From Wurfbainia villosa (taxonomy: Eukaryota; Streptophyta; Magnoliopsida; Zingiberales; Zingiberaceae), in assembly GCA_025175895.1 (NCBI GenBank), contig CM045989.1:21259928-21323927 (forward strand): DNA of 64,000 bases, in the 5' to 3' direction. Each line of letters begins with the position of its first letter. Position 1 is the first letter of the stretch. This document shows, piece by piece, positions 1 to 10,760 of this stretch. The translations under genes were made by a program, and so were the position numbers. The notes below the pieces were generated by a model. The model saw only the letters and a program-made list of their open reading frames with translations. It was not told the origin of the DNA and searched no databases.

Positions 1-809
1 CATGGGATGAACCATATTGGATTAAGAGTAATCCAAATTAGACTAATTGAGTTGAACTCAATTTGATTCAAGTATTGAATGAGTCTAATTTAGATTTGAT
101 TTATCAAATCAATTTAAATTAATGAATAGAGATTCATTAAATTAAATTGACTTGAATCAAATGGTTAGATTTGATCAACCATGGGAGATTGGAGGTCAAG
201 TTTGACTTGACTTGAAAGGGAAGATGAAAGGTCAAGTTTGACTTGATCAAATGTCATGTCATGATGATGACTTGGCATGACCGACCAATGATGATGCTCC
301 ACATTATCATGGACTTATCATGTGGTGTCACCTCATGAGGGAGACCAAGAGTCATTGGCTCTTGGAGTTACATGCATGCATGTAACCCCCCAACTTGAAG
401 TGGTCGGCCACTATTCATCATGGGTGAATTCATTTTGTGAGTTATTCCCTAACTTCATCTTCTTCCTTGGATCACCTTCTCAAGCTCTCCCATCCCTCAT
501 CTTGGCCGAACCATCCAAGGGGTGCTAGCACACTCAAGGTTATGTTTTCTCCACCTATTTCTTGTGTGGATATCAATAGAGGAGTGTGCACTTGACACTT
601 TTGAGTTTCGACGAAACATTTGGACGAGCGGGATAAGCGAAGGGCGTCGCTACGAGAGTAATACTCTAAACTTCTAGATCTAAGGTAGATCTAGGTTTAC
701 TTATCACATACATGTTTTTATTTTAATATATCTTCGCACGGATCAGTGGCCGTACTTTCGGGGTTTCCGCAACACAAAAAGCGGTTTTTGCGGCTCGGAA
801 AGTCCAACA
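1..809 (+). repeat. C1 5' LTR, last 809 bp
   Basis: Matches about 8155-8962 nearly base for base and ends in CCAACA directly before the primer binding site. Differences between the two copies (for example around 10-20, 75 and 178-195) show that the insertion is not very recent. The small open frames in this LTR and its partner are not conserved in C2 and are not regarded as genes. Confidence 0.93.
367..386. promoter_or_regulatory. 20-bp perfect palindrome with RY (CATGCA) motifs
   Basis: GTTACATGCATGCATGTAAC reads the same on both strands. The identical 20-mer lies at 8521-8540 in the C1 3' LTR and at 31051-31070 and 37873-37892 in the two C2 LTRs. It contains overlapping CATGCA, the RY element recognised by B3-domain factors in plants. 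A role as a promoter or enhancer element is inference. Confidence 0.55.
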
Positions 810-810
810 G

Positions 811-823
811 TGGTATCAGGGCC
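811..823 (+). other. C1 primer binding site (initiator tRNA-Met type)
   Basis: TGGTATCAGGGCC starts two bases after the LTR end. It differs by one G/A change from TGGTATCAGAGC, the complement of the 3' end of plant initiator tRNA-Met, which primes minus-strand synthesis in most plant copia elements. Confidence 0.85.
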
Positions 824-1625
824 ACGTGCGAAGCATGTATGTGTTTCGTTTTTGTAGTTTTTGTATTAGACATAAAAATTACATATTTTTATGTTTCTGT
901 AAATTTCCTAATTTTATCGAATTTTTGAGTATTTTTCTCGAAGAGTCGAAGTAACGAGTGTTGGGACACTTGTAGGCTTCAACCATCGAGAAAAACTCTC
1001 CGAAACGACGAGTTCTTGCTTTAGGTTTTTGGGACAGTGACTTAAGTCGCTATAAGATCATAGTAGGGACACTCGCAAAGTTTATTTTGTGAGTAGGGGC
1101 ACTGCTCCTATCCCCGAAAGGGGCCTTGTCCCGCGATCGCGCTCGGAAACCGCTTAGCGGGACTGTTACGGAGAGGTGACTCATAAAATTGAAAAAAATA
1201 GAAAAAATTATAGAAATTTTCTGTAAAAATACATAATTTAGAATTATATATAATTCTGTGATTGTCATTGCCTAAGAATCTCAATATGATTGGATGATGA
1301 TGTATTGTAATTCATAATACGGCCTGCATGCCATTTTTGTGGTTGTGCGTGTTGTATAGTGTATGCGACCTGCGCGTCGTGCCTCTTCTTTTGAAATTCT
1401 AGTTGTAAATAGTTTTAGACTCGAATGTAACTCGAGTTTCATATTTGTAATGTACAAAATAGAGCGGTGGAAAGTCCACTTGTAGACGAAGTTACGAGAA
1501 GGATACCGACGACACATGCCGATCAAAGGAAGCACTTGGAGAAGCCGCTAGCCCTAGGTTGACCGTCCGATCTTCTCATTGGCTTGAGAAGATCGTAGTA
1601 GGGCCATGACCACATCACAGTTAAT

Positions 1626-1658
1626 TATATATATATACGTTGATATATATATATACGT

Positions 1659-1696
<38 letters not shown>

Positions 1697-1698
1697 AC

Positions 1699-1789
<91 letters not shown>
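1626..1789. repeat. (TA)n microsatellite in the C1 leader
   Basis: About 160 bp of TA dinucleotides, broken by a few ACGTTGA/TCAACGT units that are themselves inverted. C2 has only a short TA stretch at the corresponding place (about 36610-36645), so the array grew in C1 or shrank in C2. Open frames coding Tyr-Ile repeats here are artefacts. Confidence 0.95.
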
Positions 1790-1792
<3 letters not shown>

Positions 1793-2348
1793 CGATCTCC
1801 TCCGATCAACTGTCGCGCCTCCTCATGACAAGCTGAGTCACCGTTACTGCCGTCACCGCTGCCCACGCTGCCATCCATCCGCCGCCACGGCCGGGCCGCG
1901 ATCGACGCCGACTTCGCGCCTGGTCCGACGGTGACCGGCCGATTAGCGGTGAATCCGGCCGAAAATCGGCCGGAATGACCGCTTCACGCGCCGGATGCGA
2001 CCATTGCCGGCGCGATCGGGCCGGATTCCGGCCGAAGGCGGTCGAATCCGTGGCGACGCGACCGGAGCCGACTGCTCCGTCGTCGGATTCCGGCCGCACC
2101 GGTCGGAATCCGACCACGCGTCGCAGCCGCGCGGCGAATCGCGAAATCGGCCGCCGACCCGGGCGGCCGATTTGGCCGCCGCGTCAGGCCGGATTCGGCG
2201 GAATGCGGCCGGAATCCGGCCGACGGAAGCGCCGGCCGACAACGACCCGTCGCGCCCGGTCCGCCGCCGACGTCGGCCGATCACGGGCGCGATGGCGCGC
2301 CGCCCGCTGCCGGCAGCGGCGCGTTCACGGCGGTTTGAAGCCGGATTG
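1790..2348. other. GC- and CpG-rich insert in the C1 leader
   Basis: About 560 bp of strongly GC-rich sequence bounded on both sides by TA runs and absent from the C2 leader, where the flanks join directly. It is full of variants of GGAATCCGGCCG and its complement, so both strands can pair with themselves, and it is dense in CpG while the surrounding retrotransposon DNA is CpG-poor. Open frames of 100-220 codons occur in several frames on both strands, as expected for GC-rich DNA; none shows a domain I recognise. It could be a captured host fragment or an expanded GC-rich repeat. Confidence 0.7.
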
Positions 2349-2364
2349 TATATATATATATTTG

Positions 2365-2490
2365 CTTGTATGTATATGATGCATGCTAGTAGAATAATGC
2401 TTGTATGTATATGATGCATGCTAGGATATTTTTCTTGTATGTATATGATGCATGCTAGAATAATGCTTGTATGTATGTGATGTATGCTAG
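2365..2490 (+). repeat. Four tandem copies of a ~33-bp leader repeat
   Basis: Units begin GCTTGTATGTATATGATGCA and end in TGCTAG, separated by AT-rich spacers. The same four-copy array lies in the C2 leader (36467-36593, other strand). Conservation of copy number across two diverged insertions suggests it belongs to the family. Confidence 0.85.
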
Positions 2491-2809
2491 TGTAGGATAA
2501 TAAAGGCCTCAATGCGTATATGATACACATTACGATTAGATTAGATCTTAATTGAATCAACTCGTAAATGCTTATCAAGTCCTTGATACCCATCACTACC
2601 TCGATCATTTGTAGTTGTTAAATCTGCCAAAGCAGAGCAACACATATTATCTTAGTAGGGTGCGGAGGGACAATCTTGGTCCCGTCTATCACGGCTTGGG
2701 TTAGAGTAAGCTCAATTAGATTGAGGAAAACTAGTTAACTCAATTGGATCGAGTAGAACTATAGGCATATTCTAACCATTGGAAAGATAGGATAAGATCG
2801 CATTTACAC

Positions 2810-2963
2810 TAAATCTTGGGCGATTTAGCCAAAGCTAACTCAAGGTCTTTTGTAAATGTGGGTCTTGATCCTATAAACAAGAGTTGCATAGAGATGTAAT
2901 CGGTAATGTGTTACTCACGGATTGTACTAAGTCTTGGGCGATTTAGCCAAAGCTAACTCAAGG
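2810..2963 (+). repeat. Spaced 36-nt direct repeat in the leader
   Basis: The segments 2810-2845 and 2928-2963 (core TTGGGCGATTTAGCCAAAGC) are almost identical and lie 118 bp apart. C2 keeps both copies and nearly the same spacing (35996-36031 and 36114-36149). Each copy holds GGCGATTTAGCC, which has a short internal inverted repeat (GGC/GCC). Position just before gag fits an RNA packaging or dimer signal; that role is inference. Confidence 0.8.
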
Positions 2964-3158
2964 CTTAGTATGATGTGGATCTTGTCCCGCAAGAATTATA
3001 GCTAGTTTGTATGAATCTAGTAATGTGGTTTGACCACATCCATAACTCGATTCTATAAAATTCCTATAATTCAGTGGGAGCATCATTTGATTAAAGGCCT
3101 AATTAAATAATAAAAGGAATATGATATTAATTCTCTGCATTATATGTTATAGATTACT

Positions 3159-6100
3159 ATGTCGAGAAACACGAACACTTTCTCTCTATGTTCTGTCCTT
3201 GAGAAGGACAAGCTCAATGGAGCAAATTTCTTAGACTGGTACAGGAACCTGAGAATTATTCTCACCCAAGAAAGGAAATTGTACGTCCTGGAGCAGCCCA
3301 TTCCGGAGGCACCTTCTGCCGCTGTCTCACGAGCTGACAAAGATGCTTACAAGAAGCATCAAAATGATGCATTATATGTGTCATGTCTAATGCTCGCGAC
3401 CATGAACTCTGAGCTTCAGAAGCAACACGAGTTCATGAATGCTTATGATATGGTTGAACATCTTCGTCAACTATATCAAGGACAAGCAAGGCACGAGAGA
3501 TATGAAGTCTCTAAGGCATTGTTTGGTTCCAAAATGCAAGATGGGACTCCCGTAGGTCCATATGTACTCAAGATGATTGGGTACGTAGAAAATCTACAGA
3601 GATTGAGATTTCCCCTTGGCAAAGAGCTGGCCACTGACTTGATCTTGCAGTCTTTGCCACAAAGCTACAATCAATTTGTCATGAATTACAACATGAATGA
3701 AATTGATAAGACACTATCTGAGATGCTCAGCATGTTGAGAACTGCTGAGCTCAACCTTAAGAAGAAAAAATTTGACTCCATTTTGATGGTGCAAAAGAAG
3801 AAAGGCAAGGGCAAGCCTAAAGGTAAGGGAAAGTCCCAAGCCAAGGGCAAAGGCAAGGAACTGAAACTCAAAGGAGGGGTGGCCAAGGAAGGGGCTTGCT
3901 TCCACTGCAAGGAAGCTGGACACTGGAAGCGTAACTGCAAAGCATACCTGGAAGATCTTAAGAAGAAGAGAAGTGAGACTTCTACTTCAGGTATAAATGT
4001 TATAGAAGTCAATCTATATATTTCTTCATCATGGGTATTAGATACCGGATGTGCATCTCACATTTGTACCAATGTGCAGGCGCTGAGAAATAGCAGAGCA
4101 TTGAAAAAGGGCGAGGTGGACCTACGAGTAGGCAATGGAGCAAGGGTTGCTACTATTGCTGTAGAAACTTTTGATCTATCTCTGCCCTCTGGGCTTGTAC
4201 TAGAATTAGATGAATGTTGTTATGTGTCAGCCTTAACTATGAACATCATTTCGGTTTCTTGTTTGGACAAGAAAGGATTTACATTTATAATAAAGAACAA
4301 ATGTTGTTCAGTTTATTTAAATGATATGTTCTATTGTAGTGCACCTCTAATGAACGAACTCTACTTTCTAGACTTAGAGAGCCCTTTCTATAACATAAGT
4401 ACCAAAAAGTTCAAGTCAAATGATTTGAACTAAACCTATCTCTGGCATTGTCACTTAGGTCACATAAATGAGAGTCGCTTATCTCAGCTCCATAAGGATG
4501 GGCTGCTAGACTCATTTGATTTTGAATCATATGAGACATGCGAGTCTTGCCCTTTAGGCAAGATGACCAAGACTCCCTTTAGTGGACACAGCAAAAAAGA
4601 AACGGACTTGTTATGACTTATACATAGTGATGTATGTGACCCTTTCAATGTTGCTGCTAGAGGCAGTTACAAGTACTTCATTACATTTACTGATGACTTC
4701 AGTAGATATGGTTATGTGTATCTCATGACACATAAATCAGAATCCTTTGAAAAGTTAAAAGAATTCAAAAATGAAGTACAAAATCAGCTTGGCAAGAGTA
4801 TTAAGATACTTCGATCAGATCGAGGTGGTGAATACCTTAGCCATGAGTTTTGTGACTATCTAGCTGAGTGTGGGATTCTATCCCAACTCACTCCTCCTGG
4901 AATACCACAGTGGAATGATGTATCCGAAAGAAGGAATCATACCCTATTAGATATGGTACGATCTATGATGAGTCACACAGATCTTCCTATATCCTTTTGG
5001 GGATATGCTCTAGACATAGCAGCCTTTACCCTTAACCGTGTACCATCTAAGGCTGTGATAAAGACACCATATACGATATGGACAGGGAGAAATCCCAAGA
5101 TGTCTTTCATGAGGATTTGGGGTTGTGAGTCTTACGTTCGACGTCAAGTCTCAGACAAACTGGGACCCAAATCCGATAGGTGCTATTTTGTTGAATATCC
5201 CAAGGATACAAAGGGATATTACTTCTACATTCCCAGTCAGCACAAAGTGTTTGTAGCAAAGACTGGGGTTTTTCTAGAAAGAGATTTTGTTTCTAGAAAA
5301 ACTAGTGGGAGTACGTTCGATCTTAAAGAAATTCAAGATAAGGACCATAACACTGAGGCCTTGATGGAGGTTGAACAGGAACCACAAAGTGTTATGACTG
5401 ATGAGATTGTTGCACAAAGAGTTGTGGAATAACTACCTGTTCATGTAGGCCTACCTCTTCGCAGGTCTGATAGGGTACGTCGTCAGTCTGAGAGATACTC
5501 ATTTCTCTTGTCTGACCATGATGACGTTATGCTCATTGAGAATGAGTCTACCTCCTATCAGGAAGCTATGATGAGCCCAGATTCTGAGAAATGGTTAGAG
5601 GTCATGAGATCCGAGATGAAATCCATGTACACCAACCAAGTATAGACTTTGGTTGATCCACCTGAAGGGGTCAGACCTATTAGGTGTAAGTGGGTCTTTA
5701 GGAGAAAGACTGACATGGATGGACTTACGCATACCTATAAGGGTCGATTGGTGGCTAAAGGTTTCAAGTAAATTCATGGTATTGACTATGATGAAACCTT
5801 TTCTCCAGTGGCGATGTTTAAGTCCATTCAGATCTTGCTTGATATTGCAGCATACCACGATTATGAGATCTGGCAGATGGATGTCAAAACCGTGTTTCTG
5901 AATGGAAACTTACTCGAGGATGTGTACATGACACAACCTGAGGGTTTTGAAGATCCACAGCATACTGGGAAAGTATGCAAGCTGCAAAGGTCAATTTATG
6001 GGCTAAAGCAAGCCTCTCGGAGCTGGAATCTTTGATTCGATAATGCGATCAAACAGTTTGGTTTCATCAAGAATGAAGATGAACCCTGTGTCTACAAGAG

Positions 6101-7118
6101 GGTTATTGGGAACATAGTTGTCTTCCTTGTATTGTATGTGGATGACATACTACTCATTAGGAATGACATCCCTTCGCTACAGTCTGTGAAGACTTGGCTG
6201 GGAACGTGCTTCTCAATGAAGGACTTAGGTGAAGCAGCCTGTATTCTAGGCATCAAGATCTATAGAGATAGATCTAAGAGATTGCTTGGCCTAAGTCAGA
6301 GTACATACATTGACACGGTATTACTACGGTTTGCCATGTAGAATTCCAAGAAGGGACTTCTGCCGATGTCACATGGTGTGAGTCTTTCGAAAACTCAAAG
6401 TCCCTCTTCTAGAGAGGAGAGAGACCGCATGAATAAGATCCCTTACGCATCAGCTATAGGATCTATCATATATGACATGCTGTGTACTCGTCCTGATGTC
6501 TCGTATGCTTTGAGCATGACGAGTAGATACCAGTCAGATCCAGGTGAGCGTCACTGGATAGCAGTCAAGAATATTCTTAAGTACTTGAGAAGGACTAAAG
6601 AACATTTCTTGATATTTGGAGGCGATGAGGAGCTAGCTGTAAAGGGTTATAGCGATGCCAGCTTCCAAACTGACCAGGATGATTATAGATCGTAGTCAGG
6701 ATTCGTGTTTTGCTTGAATGGTGGCACTGTGAGCTGGAAGAGTTCGAAGCAGGACACAGTTGCTGATTCTAAAACAGAAGCCGAGTATATTGCTGCATCT
6801 GAGGCAGCAAAGGAGGCAGTTTAGATCCACAAGTTCATTACTGAGCTTGGGGTGGTTCCTAGCATAGCAGATCCCTTAGAGCTCTATTGTGAAAATAATA
6901 GAGCGATTGCACAGGCTAAGGAACCTTGCCCACACCAGCGGACCAAATACATACTACGACGCTTCCATCTCATTCGAGAGATTATCGATAGAGGAGATGT
7001 GAAGATTTGCAGAGTACCCACAGAGGCTAACATCGCAGATCCCTTGACCAAGGCTTTGACACAGAAAAAGCATGATGGTCACACTAGGTCATTGGGTATT
7101 AGATACTACGGTGATTGA
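3159..7118 (+). pseudogene. gag-pol: C1 gag-pol polyprotein, one frame with nine stops
   Basis: A 1320-codon frame from ATG 3159 to TGA 7116-7118 without any frameshift. Gag comes first (capsid-like N-terminus with KLNGANFLDWY), then a Lys/Gly-rich stretch and a zinc knuckle CFHCKEAGHWKRNC (about residues 247-260). Protease follows with WVLDTGCASH, then integrase with the HHCC region after 4431 and a DDE core (HSD, LRSDRGGEY, SERRNHT), reverse transcriptase with YVDD (about 6138) and RNase H (GYSDASF, EAEYIAAS). In-frame stops lie at 4431, 4614, 5430, 5643, 5769, 6033, 6339, 6693 and 6822. Comparison with C2 shows most are CAA, CAG, CGA or TGG codons changed by a C-to-T or G-to-A transition. 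The gene would have supplied all functions needed for copying and integration; it is dead now. Confidence 0.95.
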
Positions 7119-7126
7119 CACTAGTG

Positions 7127-7138
7127 CTAGTGGGAGAT
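7127..7138 (+). other. C1 polypurine tract
   Basis: The purine-rich AGTGGGAGAT directly precedes the TG that opens the 3' LTR and would prime plus-strand DNA synthesis. C2 has the same tract (complement at 32441-32450). Confidence 0.85.
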
Positions 7139-8962
7139 TGTTAGGGAAAGCCCTAGAGTCAATCATGTGATGATTGTTGTATGGACTTTATTGTATCATA
7201 TTCCTATTTATAAAAGTATGGCTATTATATTTACTTGTATTGATGCCAAATAACTAAATATAATAATGTCCTTGAGTGGTAGGTTTTTATCTATATCAAT
7301 CGATTGGTTGAATCGATAATGAGATGATATAGAGAACACTACTCTTAATCATTCATAGTCAAGTATTAACATTCAGGGACAATGTTAATGCGTAGAGACT
7401 AGCATGTAGGTCAACACGATGACTTGATCTCACAAGTCATGGATATGAGATATCAAGTTGACACATGGGTATGTATTGGAGAATGTATACCGAATAACCC
7501 GCCATGAGGAAATATCATGGATCGTTATTTGAGTGTCATATACTTTCTTATGTGGCTATTAGTATGACTATTAGTCCTTAGACCTGAAGTCACCATGGTT
7601 CCCTACATAAGGAGTTGCATACTTTAGCTTCGTCAAATGTCACCCGTAAATGGGTGGACTATAAAGGCGATTACTGGGTATGTAACAAATTATACGGAGG
7701 GATGTGAGTGATGTAGATGAGATCTATCCCTCCAATATGACGGGGGTGACATCGATATTCTTGATAGAGTGAGACCACGAAGTGCATGGCCATGCCCATA
7801 TAAGTCAATATGAGATATTGAGCTCATTTGATTAGAGTAAGTCTACTTGGAGTTCAAGATATAGATTGTACCGAGGATGACACGGTCTATGCCTCAATTG
7901 GTCAATCTAGATGTCAAGGATAGAGGGACATTGTTACATATTGTGAGAGTCACAATTAGTAGTCACAAAGGTGATGTTGGAGTTCAACATTCTTGTAACT
8001 TGGGTAGCAATGATGTGTTGATAGATACCGCTCATTGTTTATGTTCCTAAATCGGTTTAGGGACATTGTCAACGTTACAAGAACCTATAGGGTCACACAC
8101 AAAGGACAATTAGATGGAGATTAGGTTCATATGATGAACCATGAGGATTAGGTTCATGGGATGAATCAAATTGGATTAAGAGTAATCCAAATTAGACTAA
8201 TTGAGTTGAACTCAATTTGATTCAAGTGTTGAATGAGTCTAATTTAGATTTGATTTATCAAATCAATTTAAATTAATGAATAGAGATTCATTAAATTAAA
8301 TTGACTTGAATCAAATGGTTAGATTTGATCAACTATGAGAGATAAGAGGTCAAGTTTGACTTGACTTGAAAGGGAAGATGAAAGGTCAAGTTTGACTTGA
8401 CCAAATGTCATGTCATGATGATGACTTGGCATGGCTAACCAATGATGATGCTCTACATCATCATGGACTTATCATGTGGTGTCACCTCATGAGGGAGACC
8501 AAGAGACATTGGCTCTTGGAGTTACATGCATGCATGTAACCCCCCAACTTGAAGTGGTCGGTCGCTATTCATCATGGGTGAATTTATTTTGTGAGTTATT
8601 CTCCAGCTTCATCTTCTTCCTTGGATCACCTTCTCAAGTTCTCCCATCCCTCATCTTGGCCGAACCATCCAAGGGGTGCTAGCACACTCAAGGTTGTGTT
8701 TTCTCCACCTATTGCTTGTGTGGATACCAATAGAGAAGTGTGCACTTGATACTCTTGAGTTTTGGCGAAACGTTTGGACGAGCGGGATAAGCAAAGGGCG
8801 TCGCTACGAGGGTAATACTCTCAACTTCTAGATCTAAGGTAGATCTAGGTTTACTTAGTACATATATGTTTTTATTTTAATATATCTTCGCACGGATCCG
8901 TGGCCGGACTTCCGGGGTTTCGCAACGCAAAAAGCGGGTTTTGCGGCTCGTAAAGTCCAACA
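7139..8962 (+). repeat. C1 3' LTR (1824 bp)
   Basis: Starts TGTTAGGG after the polypurine tract and ends CCAACA. The end matches the partial 5' LTR. Paired inverted repeats GTCAAGTTTGACTTGAC lie at 8349-8365 and 8385-8401 (also 195-211 and, changed at its last base, 231-247). The 20-bp RY palindrome follows at 8521-8540. Confidence 0.93.
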
Positions 8963-9414
8963 ATGATATACTTTGGAAAGTATTGGAAGAGTGAAAATTC
9001 ATTAGAAATGAATTAAGAGAGGTGTTTGGGGTGAAAGTCGAATTTTAAAGGAGGTGAAAGTTCAATGTTGAATCTTTACCCTTAATTTAGATTGTTTGGA
9101 GTTCCTATTAGCTTAGGGTCACTCCAAGGACATTGTTGGTGCAATGGTCAAGGGGGAGTAAGCCTTTAGGAGGAGTTTATCCATCAAGGGATAATCGATA
9201 GGATTTCCTTAAAGGGGGAGAAATAAATAGGAAACCCTCATTGTGTTCACCAAAGAAGAGAATTGGAGAAGTGAGGATTGCCTCTCATTTAGTAATATGA
9301 GACTTATCATTATGAAGAGTGAAGACATCTTAGATATTTTTGGACCAAGAGAGAGAATGTAAGATCTCATTGGTATATGAGACATTGATACCCATGATCG
9401 TCTTTTTGATGTAT
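8963..9414 (+). other. S: 3' internal non-coding piece of a SIRE-like element
   Basis: Contains purine tracts such as CAAGGGGGAGTAAGCC (about 9149) and AAAGGGGGAGAAATAAA (about 9211), characteristic of the region between RNase H and the 3' LTR in SIRE/Maximus copia elements and also seen here in B, C3 and C4. The piece continues at 12764 once the solo LTR X is removed, and at 23485 once E2 is removed. No intact frame. The first five bases (ATGAT) would be the right target duplication of C1. Confidence 0.55.
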
Positions 9415-10363
9415 TGTCACACCCCAATAGTATATTTGTCCGTCAACCGGATGGTACCCTCTTGTGACAATATAAGAAACAATATTGATGCAAGCCCCAA
9501 ATATCTACTGATACATACAAATCATAAATCATAGTGACATAACACCGACAAATAATAGAATTACAAGGATACAAAGATGCACTCCGGAGTGACTTTGACA
9601 CAACAAAAAAATATGATCGAAACCAACATCTAAACCAAAACCATAACAAAGGCCAAGTACATAATAACACCATATACCAAGATGTAGAACAAATATAAAA
9701 TAAAATCCAAAACATATAATCATCAGAGATTCAAACCCAAAATGCACCATGTGAGATGGAATCGGCAGATAGGACCTCCAAGTTCCTTTCCACATCCTCT
9801 ACCTGCTACCTGGGTGACAGGAAAATCTAAATTCTGTAGTGGTGAGTATAAGATTCAGTGGTATATGAAAGATAGTGCATGAACATTAAATAAATATATG
9901 GAGATTAATAAGTATACAGTTTTAAAGGTAATAACAAATAACCATCAATATGAATATAATCAATGCAAATACTAACCTATCCACCAGATGTAACATAATA
10001 TACTAACATACATAAAAGTCTGCAATGACACAACTCATAACAACCTGAGTAAATATACCACAACATAACATATACAAATAACATGCATGATCAAAATCAC
10101 ACCTGTGAACAACTCATAATCATATGAACAATGTATAATAAATGTATAAACAAACCCAGTCCATCCTATGCAATAACATAATGCTAATCAAATGCATATA
10201 GAAGTCTGGTCCATCAGGTATACTGCACATACCTAAACAATGATTCATAGCCAAATATACCACATACAACAGTATATACTATGCAAATGACATGTATAAT
10301 GATGTTCAAACATATACAACAATCATAGCTCAAACAAATATAACATCTCACATGCATATGTAA

Positions 10364-10365
<2 letters not shown>

Positions 10366-10402
<37 letters not shown>

Positions 10403-10409
10403 TATATAT
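10366..10409. repeat. Compound microsatellite (TC)n(AC)n(AT)n
   Basis: Pure TC, then AC, then AT dinucleotides inside solo LTR X. Confidence 0.95.
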
Positions 10410-10489
10410 GTCATCACACATGACAATGCACATGCATGGTCACTGCCTACACACCCCGCTCGCTACATGACCCCGTGTGGCCTAGGTGG

Positions 10490-10760
10490 CACGACAGGAC
10501 AACTATCCCATCTCCAGCTACACTACTCTCGAGTGGTCAAATGGACAGTATGAGTAAGTAGTTATAAGCTACACAACTGGGATCCCTGCTGCTAGTCACT
10601 CCAACTACCACTACCCATGAGTGGTCGAGTACTGCACGATAGAATAAGCTGCACACAACTCTAACTACCACTATCACACAATCGAGTGTGGCACAACAGA
10701 TTAACTGCACTCAACTCCAACTACCGTTACCCTGAGTGGCCGAGGAGGCAGTAATGATTG
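10490..10760. repeat. Degenerate subrepeats in solo LTR X
   Basis: Four or five diverged units of roughly 60 bp, each with CTACCACTACCC or similar followed by TGAGTGG(T/C)CGAG and a GCAC step. The E2 LTRs carry the same kind of unit near 13630-13880 and 21080-21330, which links X to the E2 family. Confidence 0.6.

Larger units (their letters stand above)
810..3158 (+). other. C1 untranslated leader
   Basis: About 2.35 kb between the 5' LTR and the gag start, without conserved coding. It holds, in order, the primer binding site, AT-rich sequence shared with C2, a long TA microsatellite, a GC-rich insert missing from C2, four tandem repeats, and a widely spaced 36-nt direct repeat. Long leaders are typical of Angela/BARE elements and usually hold dimerisation and packaging signals. 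Which part does that here is unknown. Confidence 0.75.
1..8962 (+). mobile_element. C1: Angela/BARE-like Ty1/copia retrotransposon, 5' end outside window
   Basis: Full copia layout: partial 5' LTR (1-809), primer binding site, leader of about 2.3 kb, one gag-pol frame (3159-7118), polypurine tract, and a 1824-bp 3' LTR (7139-8962). Position 1 aligns near 8155 of the 3' LTR, so about 1 kb of the 5' LTR lies before the window and the element is about 10 kb. LTR length, long leader, the LTR head with GCCCTAGAG near its start, and domain order PR-INT-RT-RH fit the Angela/BARE lineage of the Tork group (lineage from memory of the family). The 3' target duplication should be ATGAT at 8963-8967; its partner is not visible. 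The coding region is dead through nine in-frame stops. Confidence 0.93.

Noticed and set aside
322..528. 68-codon frame repeated in both C1 LTRs (also 8476-8682)
   Set aside because: Duplicate copies only reflect the LTR pair. The C2 LTRs do not keep the frame.
811..823. Primer binding sites as tRNA fragments or genes
   Set aside because: They are 11-14 nt complementary to tRNA and placed at LTR ends, as expected for primers.
1606..1878. Open frames coding Tyr-Ile repeats on both strands
   Set aside because: They translate the TA microsatellite; not genes.
1806..2608. Overlapping frames of 103-221 codons in the GC-rich block
   Set aside because: Several frames on both strands are open at once, as expected of GC-rich DNA. 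No domain, no match in C2.
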